Positions 8,303 through 17,822 are shown, counted from the first letter of the stretch. The stretch is DNA of 64,000 nucleotides from Clostridiaceae bacterium (GCA_902362865.1 CABIYE010000003.1:108895-172894); one strand, 5' to 3'. Made by a program: numbers and translations. Notes: generated from the letters alone by a model not told the origin.

Positions 8303-11300
8303 TTATTTGTCATATAATTTCAGGAATCTACTGACAATCGTTGCACATTCCGCACGATTTGCATATCCCTGTGGATTCAGCATACCATTATCTCCGGTGA
8401 TAATCCTATTTCCCACGCACCAGCGCATCGCTTCGTATGCAAATTCACTTACACTCCCCGCGTCAGGATAAGAGGAGAAATCAGCCTTTTCTCCCAAATC
8501 ATACCCCTTCTTATTCACATAGCGGTACATCATCACCGCCATCTGCTCACGGGTAATATTATCTGCAGGACCAAACAGTCCTGAATCGGTGTAACCGGTT
8601 ACTACACCAGCTTCATTTGCCCAGATAACCGCTTTCATAAACCATGCATTTTCCGGCACATCCGGGAACGCATCCTTATAATCCACTTCCGGGCATCCTT
8701 CCAATCTGTATACAATCGTCGCGAACTGCGCGCGTACCAGGTTATCAGCAGGGCCAAATACGGTATCTGTAAGCCCGGTCATCAGTCCTCTCTCATATAC
8801 AGAGTTTACCGTATCATAATACCAGTCGCCCTCATTGACATCGATAAATTTGTGGACAGGCTCTGTCGGCGTCGGATCTACAGGATCCGGGTCTACCGGG
8901 TCAGGGTCTACCGGGTCAGGATCTACCGGGTCAGGGTCTGCTTTCTTATTAACCGTCACCTCAAAAGCTGCCGTCTTACCTCCATAAGACACGGTTACCG
9001 TCTGCTTCCCTTCCTTCGCACCATCGTAACCGCTTACTTCATAGTCTGTCACAGGAACCTCTGTCCCATCACTATAGACAGCAATTACCTGCAGTCCGAT
9101 AAGGTCTATCTCATCTCCAACCTGGTAGACAACCTTAGCCGGAGGCGTAATCCGGATCGATGCAAGCTCCGGTCTTAACTCCAGCTCTTTTACTGCTTTT
9201 TCCAGCGCCTCTTTCTCTGTATCCACTTCGCTTTGAAGCGCCGTCTCATTGTTCAGAACTATTTCTGCCTTCTCGATTGCCGCCTGCAGTTTTCCGTAAC
9301 TTTCTTCTGTGTATTTGGAAGCTTCGTATGCTTTCGCTCCCTCAATGGCTGCCTTCAGGCCGCTCTTGTCAGAATCAATCACAATCTTATGATAATCTGA
9401 TGCCGCCAGCTTCAGGTGCTCCGGATTACTGGTGTGAAGAACCACCACATAATCATTATCTGTTCCTGCATTATTGATAAATGGATCTGTACCAAGGGTC
9501 TTCAGTGAAGCCGGAAGCTGCACACTTTCCAGATACCCTTCCTTGAATGCGTAAGCTCCGATGGTCTCAACGCCTTCCTCCAGCACAAGCTTGCGCAGGG
9601 TAATTGCCTTGAACGTCCCCTCAAAAGCAGAATCTCCGATTTCCTTTACATTTCCCGGAATGGTAAGCTCCGTCAGATGATGCAGATGGAACGCTTTTCT
9701 TCCGATTTTTGTCACCGATTCCGGAATCGTTAATGTTTCAAGTCTTGCTCCTGCAAATGCCATGTCCCCGATTTCTGTAATAGTATCCGGTATTTCTACG
9801 GAAGTCAGATTGATATTCATGGAGAAAATCCCCTGCTCCAGCTTCGTCATTCCCTTAGACAAGGTTAATTCGGTAATAGCATTTGTTGCAAATGCCCCGG
9901 CTCCGACCGTAGTAATGGTGTCCGGAAGCACCAGCTTTGTCAATTGATTGGAATTAAACGCACTTCCTCCGATTGTCGTCACAGATTCCGGGAATTCCAC
10001 CGTCTGCAGGCTATTATAACGGAACGCCTCTGCCCCGATTGTCTCCAGTGTATCCGGAAATACAACCGTCTCCATTCCATTTGGCGACTCCACGCTGTCT
10101 TTCCCCTGTATCCACTCGCCGTCAGGAATCTTAAATGCCGCATCGCCGATTGCCGTAATCTCCTCTCCCGCCGGATTGATGGTCGGAATCACAAGATTAT
10201 GGTTGGCAAGTCTTGTCTGATTGCCTTTTTCGCTCCAGCCAGTCACCGTTGTCCCATCATAGGTAAAGTCGGTCATGCTCCAGCCGGTTCCCACAATCTG
10301 GTTGTAAATTACCGTATGGTTCGTTCCTTCTGACACAATCCCTGTTGTAGAATTCAAATGTTCTTTATTGGATGTATATAACTTCACTTTGCCATTCGTA
10401 CACTCTTTAAATGCATCCTTATGGAGTGTGGTAAGACCTGCCGGAATCTCTGCCTCGGAAATGGCACAATTGCGGAAAGCGGTATTGTCAATCGTTTTTA
10501 AATTTGCACCAAATGTAACTTTCGCAAGGGTAGATTCCAAACCTTCCTGCACAATCGCAAATGCACTTCGTCCAATGGTTTCTACACTGTCCGGAATTAC
10601 CAGTTCCGTCAACTGATGGTTACCGAAGGCATCCCTGTCAATTGTCACAAGGGTAGACGGCAGACTCAGTGAGGTTATCTGTGCTCCCTGGAATGCTCCG
10701 CGCCCGATGGTTTCCACACCCTCAGGGATAACCACCTCTTTTACGCTGCTGCTGGTAAAACATGCCTGCGGAATTGTCTTCAGGTTTCCTGACAGTTTCA
10801 CCTTCGCAAGCTGTGCGCTATTTCCAAAAGCAGACACTCCTAATGTTGTAACGCTGTCAGGAAGTTCCACTTCTATAAGATTCGTCCAATTAAACGCCAT
10901 ATTGCCGATGGTTTCTACTGTTTTCGGAATGGAAACCGTCTCCATATCTGTAACCGCCGCACCGGTTCCGGCAAATGCTGAAGCACCGATTGCAGTCACT
11001 GCCTCGCCTTCCGGCGTAGTCTCCGGCAGAACCACATGCTTATTCTCCTGCAGCTTTAACTTTCCGCTATCAGAAAATCCGGTAATCGTCGTTCCGTCGA
11101 AGGTAAAATGAACCGCATTCCAGGGCTGAAGCTCTTCCGGCATAGCACCTAAGATCAGCTTCTGCACATAAGACTTGGTACCTGTAGGCTTTGTCCCGTC
11201 TCCTTCTCTGTCCAGATGTGTAACCAGGTTTTCATTGAAAAGCTCCTCATTGTCCGTATACATATAGACAATGCCGCCCTTCTTCTGGGCAGCGGTCGCC

Positions 11301-13768
11301 CCTTCGTCCGTCACCGGCTCCATACCGGTACACTGCAGGAATACGGAATTGGGCAGCTTCTCCGTCCTATCCGGAAGCCGGACTGACTTAATCAGATTGC
11401 TTCCAAATGCCTGCGGATCCATATTCAATTTAAAATCACAGGTCTGCGGGAATACCAATTCTGTAATCTGGTTTTTATAAAAGCCTCCCGTAGAAATCCA
11501 CCAGATAGTGTGTGGCAGCGTCACTTCCTGAAGCTGGTTTGAGGCAAATGCCTGCATATCTACCAGTATCACACCTTCCGGCAGCGTCAGGCTGGTCAGT
11601 TTATTTCCATAAAATGCCTGCCGCTGGATAATGAAGTTTCCTCTCTGGGTAAGCCCCTCGGCTATATACGCTCCTTCATAATCTGCCATCACGCCTTCCG
11701 GCAATGTCAGGCTTTCAATTCCCTGGTTCTTAAATGCACTGGCGCCAACGCCGATAACCGGATTGCCATCGGTATCCTTCGCCGGGATTACCAGATCTTT
11801 GTTATTCTCCAGCTTCTGTGTCCCGCTTTCGGAAAATCCCGTCACTCCAATACCCGAAATCAGCACTTTCGCCGAAGAATCCGTCGCGGGATAAAGCTCT
11901 GCGCTGATCTCTCCATAAGTGAAGTCTTCCGGATTCCACTCTCCTTCCACGCGAAGTACCAGCTTATGGTAAGTTGACGCCGGGAAGTTCTTCGCATCCT
12001 CATATTGCTCTTTCGACCGGAGAATGACCTTCGTCACCACCGTCTCCGCATCGTCCGAAAATTCCTTTTCAAAAGTCTGTGCATATAATTTTGTCACAGT
12101 TGACGGAAGAACTACTTCCTCAATCGCTTTATTACGGAAAGCTCTGTTTCCAATCTTTTCAAGTCCTTCCGGCAGCGTCAGCGTCGTCGCCGTATCTTTC
12201 ATCAAATAATTCTTTGTTGAGAATGCATAGCTTCCAATTTCCTTCACGGTGGAAGGTATCGTTATGGATGTAAAATTATTACCCGCAAAGGCATTGTTGC
12301 CTATTTTGGTAATTCCCTCAGGTATGGTAATTTCCGTCAGATTCTCCATCCAGTTCTTCCCATCACTGCACCCAAAAGCCCCCGCCGGAATTTCCGTCAT
12401 GCTTCTGGAAATATGGATATTGGAAAGAGTCGGATTGGTAGCAAATGCTCCTCCTCCCAACGTAGTCAGTGTATCCGGCAAGATAATCGCCGCCAGTTGA
12501 TTCGTCTGAAAAGCCGCAAGTCCGATCTCCTTCAAACCATTCGGGAAGGCAATGCTTGTCAGGTTATTCCCCATAAAGGCGCGGTCGCCGATTCTTACCA
12601 GAGTATCCGGAAGCTCCACGCTGTCGAACACTTCCCCCTCTGCACCAAATAAGCCATAGGTATTGGTCGTGTCCCCAAGCTCTGTCACTTCCTCCCCCGA
12701 TGGTGTTGCAGAAGGAATTACCAGTTCCCGGTTCTCCTTCCTCTTTTCGATCCCTGACTCAGAAAGTCCTGTAACCTTCGTCCCCTCAAAGGTAAAATCA
12801 TCCGCATTCCAGGATGTGCCTGCACCCGGGTCTTCTCCCAGAACCAATTTCTGATGCCAAGATTTCTGGGATTCCGCTGTCCTTTCTATATGATGGATGC
12901 GCTCCATATCAAAGAGCGCTTCATTGTTCGTATACATATAGACAACGCCGCCCCATTCTTTCTGCTCTTCCGGTGCATCTGCCGGGCAGTCTTCCATTCC
13001 CGGGTTCCAGTAAAACACCTTCTTCTCTACCACTTCCATATAGTCCGGAAGCCTTACGGACTTAATATTATTGTGCGCAAATGCAAAAGCGTGAATCTGC
13101 GCCTGGAAATCACAGGTCCGCGGGAATCCCACTGTAGTTAAATTATTATAAGCAAATGCGGAGTTCTCTAACCACCAGAATGTATGCGGAATCGACACAG
13201 ACTCCAGCTCATTTCTTGCAAATGCAGAAGAGCCAATCATAATAACCCCTTCCGGTAATACCAGGGACGTTAGCTTATTCTTATAAAATGCACTTGCCCC
13301 AATCAGAAAATTCCCTCGCCGTGTTACTGTGTGAGTAAGTGTGTCATCATAATCCACCATCATTCCTTCCGGCAGTGTCAGCGATTCGATTCCCTGTTCT
13401 TTAAATGCTCCGTCCGCAACTCCGATAATGGTCTCACCATCCGGTGTTTTCGACGGAATTACAAGGTTCTTGTTCGTCTGAATTTTCTCCACACCGGACT
13501 CTGAGAATCCGGCCACTGCCTGTCCGCTGATAACAATCGTCCTCTGATAATCACATCCGTTCATGGTCTGCGACATCTCTGTATAGACGAAATCTTCAGC
13601 CGTCCACTCTGTCTCAGAAGCCTGATCCCCCAGCAGTTCCAGGACTTCTGTATCCGTGCTTTCTGTTCCATCTGTGCTTCCTGCGGCAAATGACGTTACG
13701 GTCATGGACAGGCTGAGCACAATCGCCAGAAACAGAGACAGGATTTTCCTCTCTTTTCTTTTTTTCAT
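8303..13768 (-). CDS. BspA-type leucine-rich-repeat surface protein with three SLH domains
   Basis: A 1821-residue cell-surface protein, probably for adhesion or scaffolding. It has a signal peptide (1-29, ending SFAA), then five related modules. Each opens with a WxxxDFxxxG-type motif and a LVIPxxxPxG line and continues into LRR_5 repeats (IGxxAFxxNxLTSVxLPxxL type), covering about residues 55-1470. A FIVAR-like helical segment (about 1475-1545), a Big_3 Ig-like domain (about 1548-1620), a DPDPV repeat linker and three C-terminal SLH domains (about 1650-1821) follow, with TREQ/NRAE-type SLH motifs. SLH domains normally bind pyruvylated wall polymer non-covalently. The start is supported by AAGGAGG before ATG 13768. 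The ligand is unknown. Confidence 0.9.
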   Translation of the reverse strand: MKKRKERKILSLFLAIVLSLSMTVTSFAAGSTDGTESTDTEVLELLGDQASETEWTAEDFVYTEMSQTMNGCDYQRTIVISGQAVAGFSESGVEKIQTNKNLVIPSKTPDGETIIGVADGAFKEQGIESLTLPEGMMVDYDDTLTHTVTRRGNFLIGASAFYKNKLTSLVLPEGVIMIGSSAFARNELESVSIPHTFWWLENSAFAYNNLTTVGFPRTCDFQAQIHAFAFAHNNIKSVRLPDYMEVVEKKVFYWNPGMEDCPADAPEEQKEWGGVVYMYTNNEALFDMERIHHIERTAESQKSWHQKLVLGEDPGAGTSWNADDFTFEGTKVTGLSESGIEKRKENRELVIPSATPSGEEVTELGDTTNTYGLFGAEGEVFDSVELPDTLVRIGDRAFMGNNLTSIAFPNGLKEIGLAAFQTNQLAAIILPDTLTTLGGGAFATNPTLSNIHISRSMTEIPAGAFGCSDGKNWMENLTEITIPEGITKIGNNAFAGNNFTSITIPSTVKEIGSYAFSTKNYLMKDTATTLTLPEGLEKIGNRAFRNKAIEEVVLPSTVTKLYAQTFEKEFSDDAETVVTKVILRSKEQYEDAKNFPASTYHKLVLRVEGEWNPEDFTYGEISAELYPATDSSAKVLISGIGVTGFSESGTQKLENNKDLVIPAKDTDGNPVIGVGASAFKNQGIESLTLPEGVMADYEGAYIAEGLTQRGNFIIQRQAFYGNKLTSLTLPEGVILVDMQAFASNQLQEVTLPHTIWWISTGGFYKNQITELVFPQTCDFKLNMDPQAFGSNLIKSVRLPDRTEKLPNSVFLQCTGMEPVTDEGATAAQKKGGIVYMYTDNEELFNENLVTHLDREGDGTKPTGTKSYVQKLILGAMPEELQPWNAVHFTFDGTTITGFSDSGKLKLQENKHVVLPETTPEGEAVTAIGASAFAGTGAAVTDMETVSIPKTVETIGNMAFNWTNLIEVELPDSVTTLGVSAFGNSAQLAKVKLSGNLKTIPQACFTSSSVKEVVIPEGVETIGRGAFQGAQITSLSLPSTLVTIDRDAFGNHQLTELVIPDSVETIGRSAFAIVQEGLESTLAKVTFGANLKTIDNTAFRNCAISEAEIPAGLTTLHKDAFKECTNGKVKLYTSNKEHLNSTTGIVSEGTNHTVIYNQIVGTGWSMTDFTYDGTTVTGWSEKGNQTRLANHNLVIPTINPAGEEITAIGDAAFKIPDGEWIQGKDSVESPNGMETVVFPDTLETIGAEAFRYNSLQTVEFPESVTTIGGSAFNSNQLTKLVLPDTITTVGAGAFATNAITELTLSKGMTKLEQGIFSMNINLTSVEIPDTITEIGDMAFAGARLETLTIPESVTKIGRKAFHLHHLTELTIPGNVKEIGDSAFEGTFKAITLRKLVLEEGVETIGAYAFKEGYLESVQLPASLKTLGTDPFINNAGTDNDYVVVLHTSNPEHLKLAASDYHKIVIDSDKSGLKAAIEGAKAYEASKYTEESYGKLQAAIEKAEIVLNNETALQSEVDTEKEALEKAVKELELRPELASIRITPPAKVVYQVGDEIDLIGLQVIAVYSDGTEVPVTDYEVSGYDGAKEGKQTVTVSYGGKTAAFEVTVNKKADPDPVDPDPVDPDPVDPDPVDPTPTEPVHKFIDVNEGDWYYDTVNSVYERGLMTGLTDTVFGPADNLVRAQFATIVYRLEGCPEVDYKDAFPDVPENAWFMKAVIWANEAGVVTGYTDSGLFGPADNITREQMAVMMYRYVNKKGYDLGEKADFSSYPDAGSVSEFAYEAMRWCVGNRIITGDNGMLNPQGYANRAECATIVSRFLKLYDK
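8873..8939 (-). repeat. 15 bp repeats encoding a Pro-Asp linker
   Basis: The unit GTCTACCGGGTCAGG and close variants recur at a 15 bp period, encoding DPDPV repeats between the Ig-like and SLH domains of the LRR protein. It is a wall-spanning type linker, likely to vary in copy number. Confidence 0.85.
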
Positions 13769-13821
13769 ACTATACCTCCTTTTTCTCGTGCCATTTTGGC
13801 ATCTTTTTCCTCTTTAACCCC

Positions 13822-13858
13822 ATTATATACCATGCTCTATCTTGCTTCTATGGAAGCA
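13822..13858 (-). promoter_or_regulatory. Candidate promoter region of the BspA-like gene
   Basis: A TATAAT box (13822-13827 on the minus strand) lies about 55 bp upstream of the start. No good -35 is seen at 17 bases. Instead the inverted repeat TGCTTC-TATG-GAAGCA (13843-13858) covers that position, which suggests activator- or repressor-dependent control. Confidence 0.45.
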
Positions 13859-13943
13859 TTTATTGTTTATTTTTATAAATTTGTTTTTATATTTGTTTTT
13901 TCTATGAATTAAACTTTTCATCTAATTTCCTGTTATATAGAAA

Positions 13944-13980
13944 AGGAAGAACCGGGAGCCAAAAACTCCCGGTTCTTCCT
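13944..13980 (-). terminator. Strong terminator ending the second selenium unit
   Basis: Perfect 15 bp arms, AGGAAGAACCGGGAG (13944-13958) and CTCCCGGTTCTTCCT (13966-13980), with a 7-base loop and a T-rich tail on the minus strand. It lies 8 bp after the stop at 13988. Confidence 0.92.
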
Positions 13981-13987
13981 GCAAACC

Positions 13988-14224
13988 CTACACCATACAT
14001 TCGTGCATCTCTTCTTCTTCAATTCCAACTTCCTGCATAACTGCCTTGATGACATCCCTGTCGCCAAGTTCCGCACACCAGGACAACCCGCATCCGGCGG
14101 AAATGGTTCTCGGCACGGGAATCAGTCTCCCCGGCGCATGATGCTCTTTGCATGCCTTTTCCATAGCCATCGCATCAGCGGTGGTATGAAAGGTTACTAC
14201 TAACTTTAATTCTTTCTTTCTCAT
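13988..14224 (-). CDS. DUF3343 protein, putative Se/S carrier
   Basis: A small protein of 78 residues from ATG 14224 (81 if TTG 14233 is used). It matches the DUF3343 pattern: a short beta-alpha domain with a conserved SAGCGLSWCAE segment (two Cys four residues apart) and an acidic C-terminus. The family recurs next to selenium genes and is thought to carry Se or S, without biochemical proof that I know of. ATG 14224 comes one base after the stop of the TusA-like gene, suggesting translational coupling; neither start has a strong ribosome site. It is the last gene of the unit, followed by a strong terminator. Confidence 0.8.
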   Translation of the reverse strand: MRKKELKLVVTFHTTADAMAMEKACKEHHAPGRLIPVPRTISAGCGLSWCAELGDRDVIKAVMQEVGIEEEEMHECMV

Positions 14225-14225
14225 G

Positions 14226-14429
14226 TTACTCAATCACTACTTCGAAACATCCGTCCTTCTCCGTAGAGGTCGCCTTTTTGCCATGATCTTTGGCATATTT
14301 CTCCACATTCATTTTCTGATGCGGCTCGCTGACCAGAATCTTCACCGGTCCCTTCGCATCCTTAAGCGCCTCAGCCGTCAGCATAAGCGGCTCCGGGCAA
14401 GAAAGACCTCTTGCATCTACTTCTTTCAT
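14226..14429 (-). CDS. TusA/SirA-family sulfur (selenium) carrier protein
   Basis: The product is 67 residues, a single TusA-like domain. The family signature CPEP is at residues 11-14, with C11 as the persulfide (or perselenide) acceptor. Known TusA proteins relay sulfur from a cysteine desulfurase; such a desulfurase-like gene lies two genes upstream. Placed between a YedE transporter and a DUF3343 protein, it more likely handles selenium delivery than tRNA thiolation, but this is contextual inference. The GAAGG site before ATG 14429 supports the start. Confidence 0.88.
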   Translation of the reverse strand: MKEVDARGLSCPEPLMLTAEALKDAKGPVKILVSEPHQKMNVEKYAKDHGKKATSTEKDGCFEVVIE

Positions 14430-14494
14430 ATATTTTACCTTCTTTCTTAGAATACCATACTATCTCTCACGAAGCAAGCACGATACGCACCTGT

Positions 14495-15592
14495 TTATTT
14501 TACCTTTTCTCTCTTATTGGTAAATGCGATAACAAAGCACACAATAATACAGAGAATACATGCCACTTTACCTGCCGGTGTCACAGCGCCTGCAACTACC
14601 TCGCCTGTTTCTGCATTCAATGCTGTTCCGCTGGACGCTAATCCAAAGTTGTGGCACAGAGCAGCTCCAAAGAACAGGCCAAGAACAGTTACCGCTGAAT
14701 CAGAAGAACCCTGTCCTGCAAGAATCAACTGGCGCAGCGGGCATCCGCCTGCCAATACTGCGGCAAATCCGACTGCATACATGCCGAGGATGTTCCACAG
14801 ATGATCGGAGTGTGCAATGATTCCCGGTGTATCAAAGCCAAGGACGAACTTGCCCATTGCAATATTGTACACCAGCATAACTGCGAACAGACCAATAATT
14901 ACGGTCAATAAATCAAAGTTCTTCATAAGTATCACGTCACGGATACTTCCTGCGAAACACATTCTGGATTTCTGTGCAAGTGCACCAAAGAGTAATCCGC
15001 CGATCAAAGATAAAATAATCGGTGCATGCATACTTCCCGGGCCTGTCTCACTTGCCTTAAGCAGTGAAGTGAACAGGGCAAGCAGCAAAATTGCAACCAT
15101 AATTGACGGCATCACCACGCCATTTGTCTTCTGTGTCTCATGTGCACGCCCAAGGCTGAAGCCCTTCTTAAGTGCAAAGGCTCCTGTCGCAACGCCAAGA
15201 ATGAATCCAATCAACGCTACCCAGGCATTTAAATCTCCTGCTGACATACGAATTACCATACGCAGCGGGCAGCCCAGGAAAATCAGGGAACCAATCATAA
15301 TCACGATACCCAGGATAAACCGGATCATCGGAGAAGATCCCGCCGTTGAACGGTACTCCTTCGTTGCTACTGCAATAATAAAAGAACCTAATACCAGACC
15401 GATAATTTCCGGTCTTGCATACTGTACCACCTCTGCCTGATGCATGCCAAGCGCGCCTGCAGTATCGCGCACAAAGCAGGCAATACAGAATGCCATGTTA
15501 GCCGGATTCCCGAAATATGCAAGACACGCCGCTATAAGTCCGCATACCACACCGGCTATCGCCAATTTTTTCTTTGAATCTGATAAATTCAT
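14495..15592 (-). CDS. yedE: YedE/YeeE-family membrane transporter, selenium-associated
   Basis: A 365-residue multi-pass membrane protein with two homologous halves, each carrying a GCPLR motif (in GCPLRMVIRMSAGD and GGCPLRQLILAGQG) plus a CxxxCFVRD-type segment near the N-terminus. YeeE/YedE proteins move thiosulfate or related sulfur species. The YedE subgroup beside selenium genes is annotated as a putative selenium transporter. It lies 42 bp after the desulfurase-like gene and upstream of the TusA-like gene in one unit. AAAGGAGG precedes ATG 15592. The cargo is not proven. Confidence 0.88.
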   Translation of the reverse strand: MNLSDSKKKLAIAGVVCGLIAACLAYFGNPANMAFCIACFVRDTAGALGMHQAEVVQYARPEIIGLVLGSFIIAVATKEYRSTAGSSPMIRFILGIVIMIGSLIFLGCPLRMVIRMSAGDLNAWVALIGFILGVATGAFALKKGFSLGRAHETQKTNGVVMPSIMVAILLLALFTSLLKASETGPGSMHAPIILSLIGGLLFGALAQKSRMCFAGSIRDVILMKNFDLLTVIIGLFAVMLVYNIAMGKFVLGFDTPGIIAHSDHLWNILGMYAVGFAAVLAGGCPLRQLILAGQGSSDSAVTVLGLFFGAALCHNFGLASSGTALNAETGEVVAGAVTPAGKVACILCIIVCFVIAFTNKREKVK

Positions 15593-15634
15593 GTGTGTTT
15601 CCTCCTTTTCTCTCCTTCCTTTATCAGGAAATTG

Positions 15635-16777
15635 TCAGGCCTCTTCTACGGCCAATTCGCGGATTGCCCGAATGGCAGTATCCACTTCTTCATCCGTATT
15701 GTAATGCGAAAAACTGAATCTCACAGCTCCCTGCTCCACCGTCCCCAGAGCCTCATGCATAAGCGGCGCGCAGTGCGCTCCCGGTCTGGTAGAAATATCA
15801 TATTCCATAAGAAGCTCATCACTCACTTCTGAAGAATCATAATCACCGATGTTCAACGTCACAATTGCACACCTGTCTTTTGTACAAAAATCTCCGTACA
15901 CCTTTACATTCGGAATGTCCTTCACCCCTTCATAAAACCTCCACATCAATTCCTGTTCCCGGCGGCGGATCGTGTCAATCCCTGTCCGTTCCAGGTAATG
16001 AAGCGCCGCATGCAGCCCCGCAATGCCATGTCCGTTCAGGGTTCCCGCCTCCAGTGCCGTCGGCATCTCGGACGGATGCGTCCTGCTGTAAGTCTGTACT
16101 CCGCTGCCACCGCTCTTTAACGGCCGGACAAAAAGCCCTTCCCGCACATACATGCCCCCTGTCCCCTGGGGACCCAGCAGCCCTTTGTGACCTGTAAAAC
16201 AGAGAATGTCAATCTGCATCTCCTGTACATCAATCGGAAATACACCCGCTGTCTGGGATGCATCCACAATAAACAGCACGCCATGTCTCTTTGCAATCTC
16301 CCCAACCCGGCGGATATCCACCAGATTCCCCGTCAGATTGGAGCCATTGGTACAGACAATTGCCTTCGTTTCCGGGCGGATTGCCTCTTCGATATCCTCA
16401 TACCGGAGAGTCCCCCGGGGATTGCTCTTTACAATAGTAAGCGCCACCCCCTTCTCCTGCATCTCATAAAGCGGACGCAGAACAGAATTGTGCTCCAGCA
16501 TCGTAGTAATTACATGATCTCCCGGATTCAACACCCCTTTGATCGCAATATTCAGGCTTTCTGTAGAATTTGCCGTAAATACAATCTGCTTCGGACTCGT
16601 CCCCCCAAAAAACCGGCACAGCATGTCTCTCGTATCGTAAATTATCCTAGAAGCGCTGAGCGCCGCTCCATGGGCTCCCCTGCCGGCATTTCCCATAGAA
16701 GCCATAGCTGCAGCTACTGCGTCAATCACTTCCTGAGGCTTATGCATCGTCGTCGCTGCATTATCCATATATATCAT
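15635..16777 (-). CDS. Cysteine desulfurase-family aminotransferase (class V), selenium-linked
   Basis: A 380-residue PLP enzyme of the NifS/SufS/CsdB superfamily, closest in pattern to the TIGR01977 subgroup. The PLP lysine is K198 in CFTGHKGLLGPQGTG and the catalytic cysteine is C336 in RPGAHCAPLMH. It would release sulfur from cysteine or selenium from selenocysteine and pass it to a carrier such as the TusA-like protein encoded in the same unit. It is the first gene of the second unit, behind its own promoter. Upstream GAGAGGG supports ATG 16777. Selenocysteine lyase versus cysteine desulfurase activity cannot be told from sequence alone. Confidence 0.88.
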   Translation of the reverse strand: MIYMDNAATTMHKPQEVIDAVAAAMASMGNAGRGAHGAALSASRIIYDTRDMLCRFFGGTSPKQIVFTANSTESLNIAIKGVLNPGDHVITTMLEHNSVLRPLYEMQEKGVALTIVKSNPRGTLRYEDIEEAIRPETKAIVCTNGSNLTGNLVDIRRVGEIAKRHGVLFIVDASQTAGVFPIDVQEMQIDILCFTGHKGLLGPQGTGGMYVREGLFVRPLKSGGSGVQTYSRTHPSEMPTALEAGTLNGHGIAGLHAALHYLERTGIDTIRRREQELMWRFYEGVKDIPNVKVYGDFCTKDRCAIVTLNIGDYDSSEVSDELLMEYDISTRPGAHCAPLMHEALGTVEQGAVRFSFSHYNTDEEVDTAIRAIRELAVEEA

Positions 16778-16814
16778 TGTTATTCCCTCTCTGATTTTCC
16801 CAAAATATCATCGC

Positions 16815-16853
16815 TATACGTTAAGTATATGATTTTTATCTCTTTCAGTCTAA
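16815..16853 (-). promoter_or_regulatory. Promoter of the second selenium unit with a LysR-type box
   Basis: On the minus strand, TTAGAC (16848-16853), an 18-base spacer and TATACT (16824-16829). The perfect palindrome TATAC-GTTAA-GTATA (16815-16829) overlaps the -10 and contains a T-N11-A pattern typical of LysR-type sites. The LysR gene ends just upstream, making it the natural candidate regulator. Confidence 0.55.
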
Positions 16854-16854
16854 T

Positions 16855-16908
16855 AAAAAAACGCAATAGGTAAGCGCTGTCTATAGCATCTTTCTATAAG
16901 CAGCGCTT
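16855..16908 (-). terminator. Probable terminator after the LysR gene
   Basis: Arms AAGCGCTG (16872-16879) and CAGCGCTT (16901-16908), extended by TATAG/CTATA pairing. On the minus strand a seven-T run follows after about 11 bases. It separates the lysR end (16914) from the next unit. The distance to the T run makes it weaker than the other terminators. Confidence 0.5.
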
Positions 16909-16913
16909 GTCCG

Positions 16914-17822
16914 TTATCTTTCATTCAAATATACTTCTTTTACTATCTTCAAAAACCGCTCCGCTGAAGCAGGCAGCTGATAATTTTTATTATATACCAC
17001 ATTAATGTCTCTGCCATCATCCGCATAGGGAATCGGAATCGCAAGAATCCGCTCTTCTTTTACCTCATCCTCTGTGGCAAGTCTTGACAGAATAGAAATT
17101 CCCATTCCATTTGCTACGGATTTCTTAATGGTCTCCTGATTCTCAATACTGGCAACAATATTCAAATCCGCCATGCGGATTCCCAGGGATTTCAACTGCT
17201 TCTCCGCCTCTTTCCTTGTGCCGGAACCTTCCTCCCGGAGAATAACCGCCTCCTGCCGCACCCAGGAAATATCTTTCGGATTGGATTTGAAGATTCGGTA
17301 TTTTTCCGTATTCGGCATAATAATTACAAGATCATCCTTATAAAACGGAATATATTTACAATGCTTTTTCTCCAGCACCGTCCCCGTAAACCCAATATCC
17401 ACCACATGAGAAACAACCTGATCTACCACCTGGGAACTATCCATCTCCATAACCCTAAGCTGTTCATCAGGATATCTTTCACGAAACCTTATCAGGATCT
17501 TCGGAAGCAAATACTGGGAAGGAATCGTCGACGCAGCAATCGTAATGCATTTCCTGCCTTCTTCTTTTGCCGCGCCGAATTCTTCCTCGATTCTCTTCTC
17601 CAGATCCACAATCTGTCTGGCATACCGGTAAAGCTTCTGTCCGTCATCCGACATATTCACTTCCTTCGTATTCCGCACAAAGAGCCGTACCTCCAGCTCC
17701 TTTTCTAACGCGGAAATATGCGCGCTGATTGTAGGCTGCGTCAAAAACAAAGTCTTTGCGGCCTTGGAAAAACTCCCTCCTTCGGCAACTTCCACAAATG
17801 CCTCTAACTGTTTTAAATTCAT
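16914..17822 (-). CDS. Selenium metabolism-associated LysR-family regulator
   Basis: A 302-residue transcription factor with an N-terminal winged HTH (about 3-62, beginning [21 protein letters not shown]) and a LysR substrate-binding domain (about 90-295). The start ATG 17822 overlaps the selB stop as TAATG, a sign of translational coupling. LysR proteins directly after selB are a recurring selenium-associated subgroup. The effector could be a selenium compound, but nothing in the sequence shows it. A LysR-type box precedes the next selenium unit, a plausible target. Confidence 0.88.
   Translation of the reverse strand: MNLKQLEAFVEVAEGGSFSKAAKTLFLTQPTISAHISALEKELEVRLFVRNTKEVNMSDDGQKLYRYARQIVDLEKRIEEEFGAAKEEGRKCITIAASTIPSQYLLPKILIRFRERYPDEQLRVMEMDSSQVVDQVVSHVVDIGFTGTVLEKKHCKYIPFYKDDLVIIMPNTEKYRIFKSNPKDISWVRQEAVILREEGSGTRKEAEKQLKSLGIRMADLNIVASIENQETIKKSVANGMGISILSRLATEDEVKEERILAIPIPYADDGRDINVVYNKNYQLPASAERFLKIVKEVYLNER

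Noticed and set aside
8873..8939. Short direct repeats resembling a CRISPR or iteron
   Set aside because: 15 bp coding repeats for DPDPV in a protein linker.
16117..16873. Frames in and around the desulfurase-like gene, including 16187-16873 on the plus strand
   Set aside because: Out of frame with the PLP enzyme, low-complexity and without ribosome sites.
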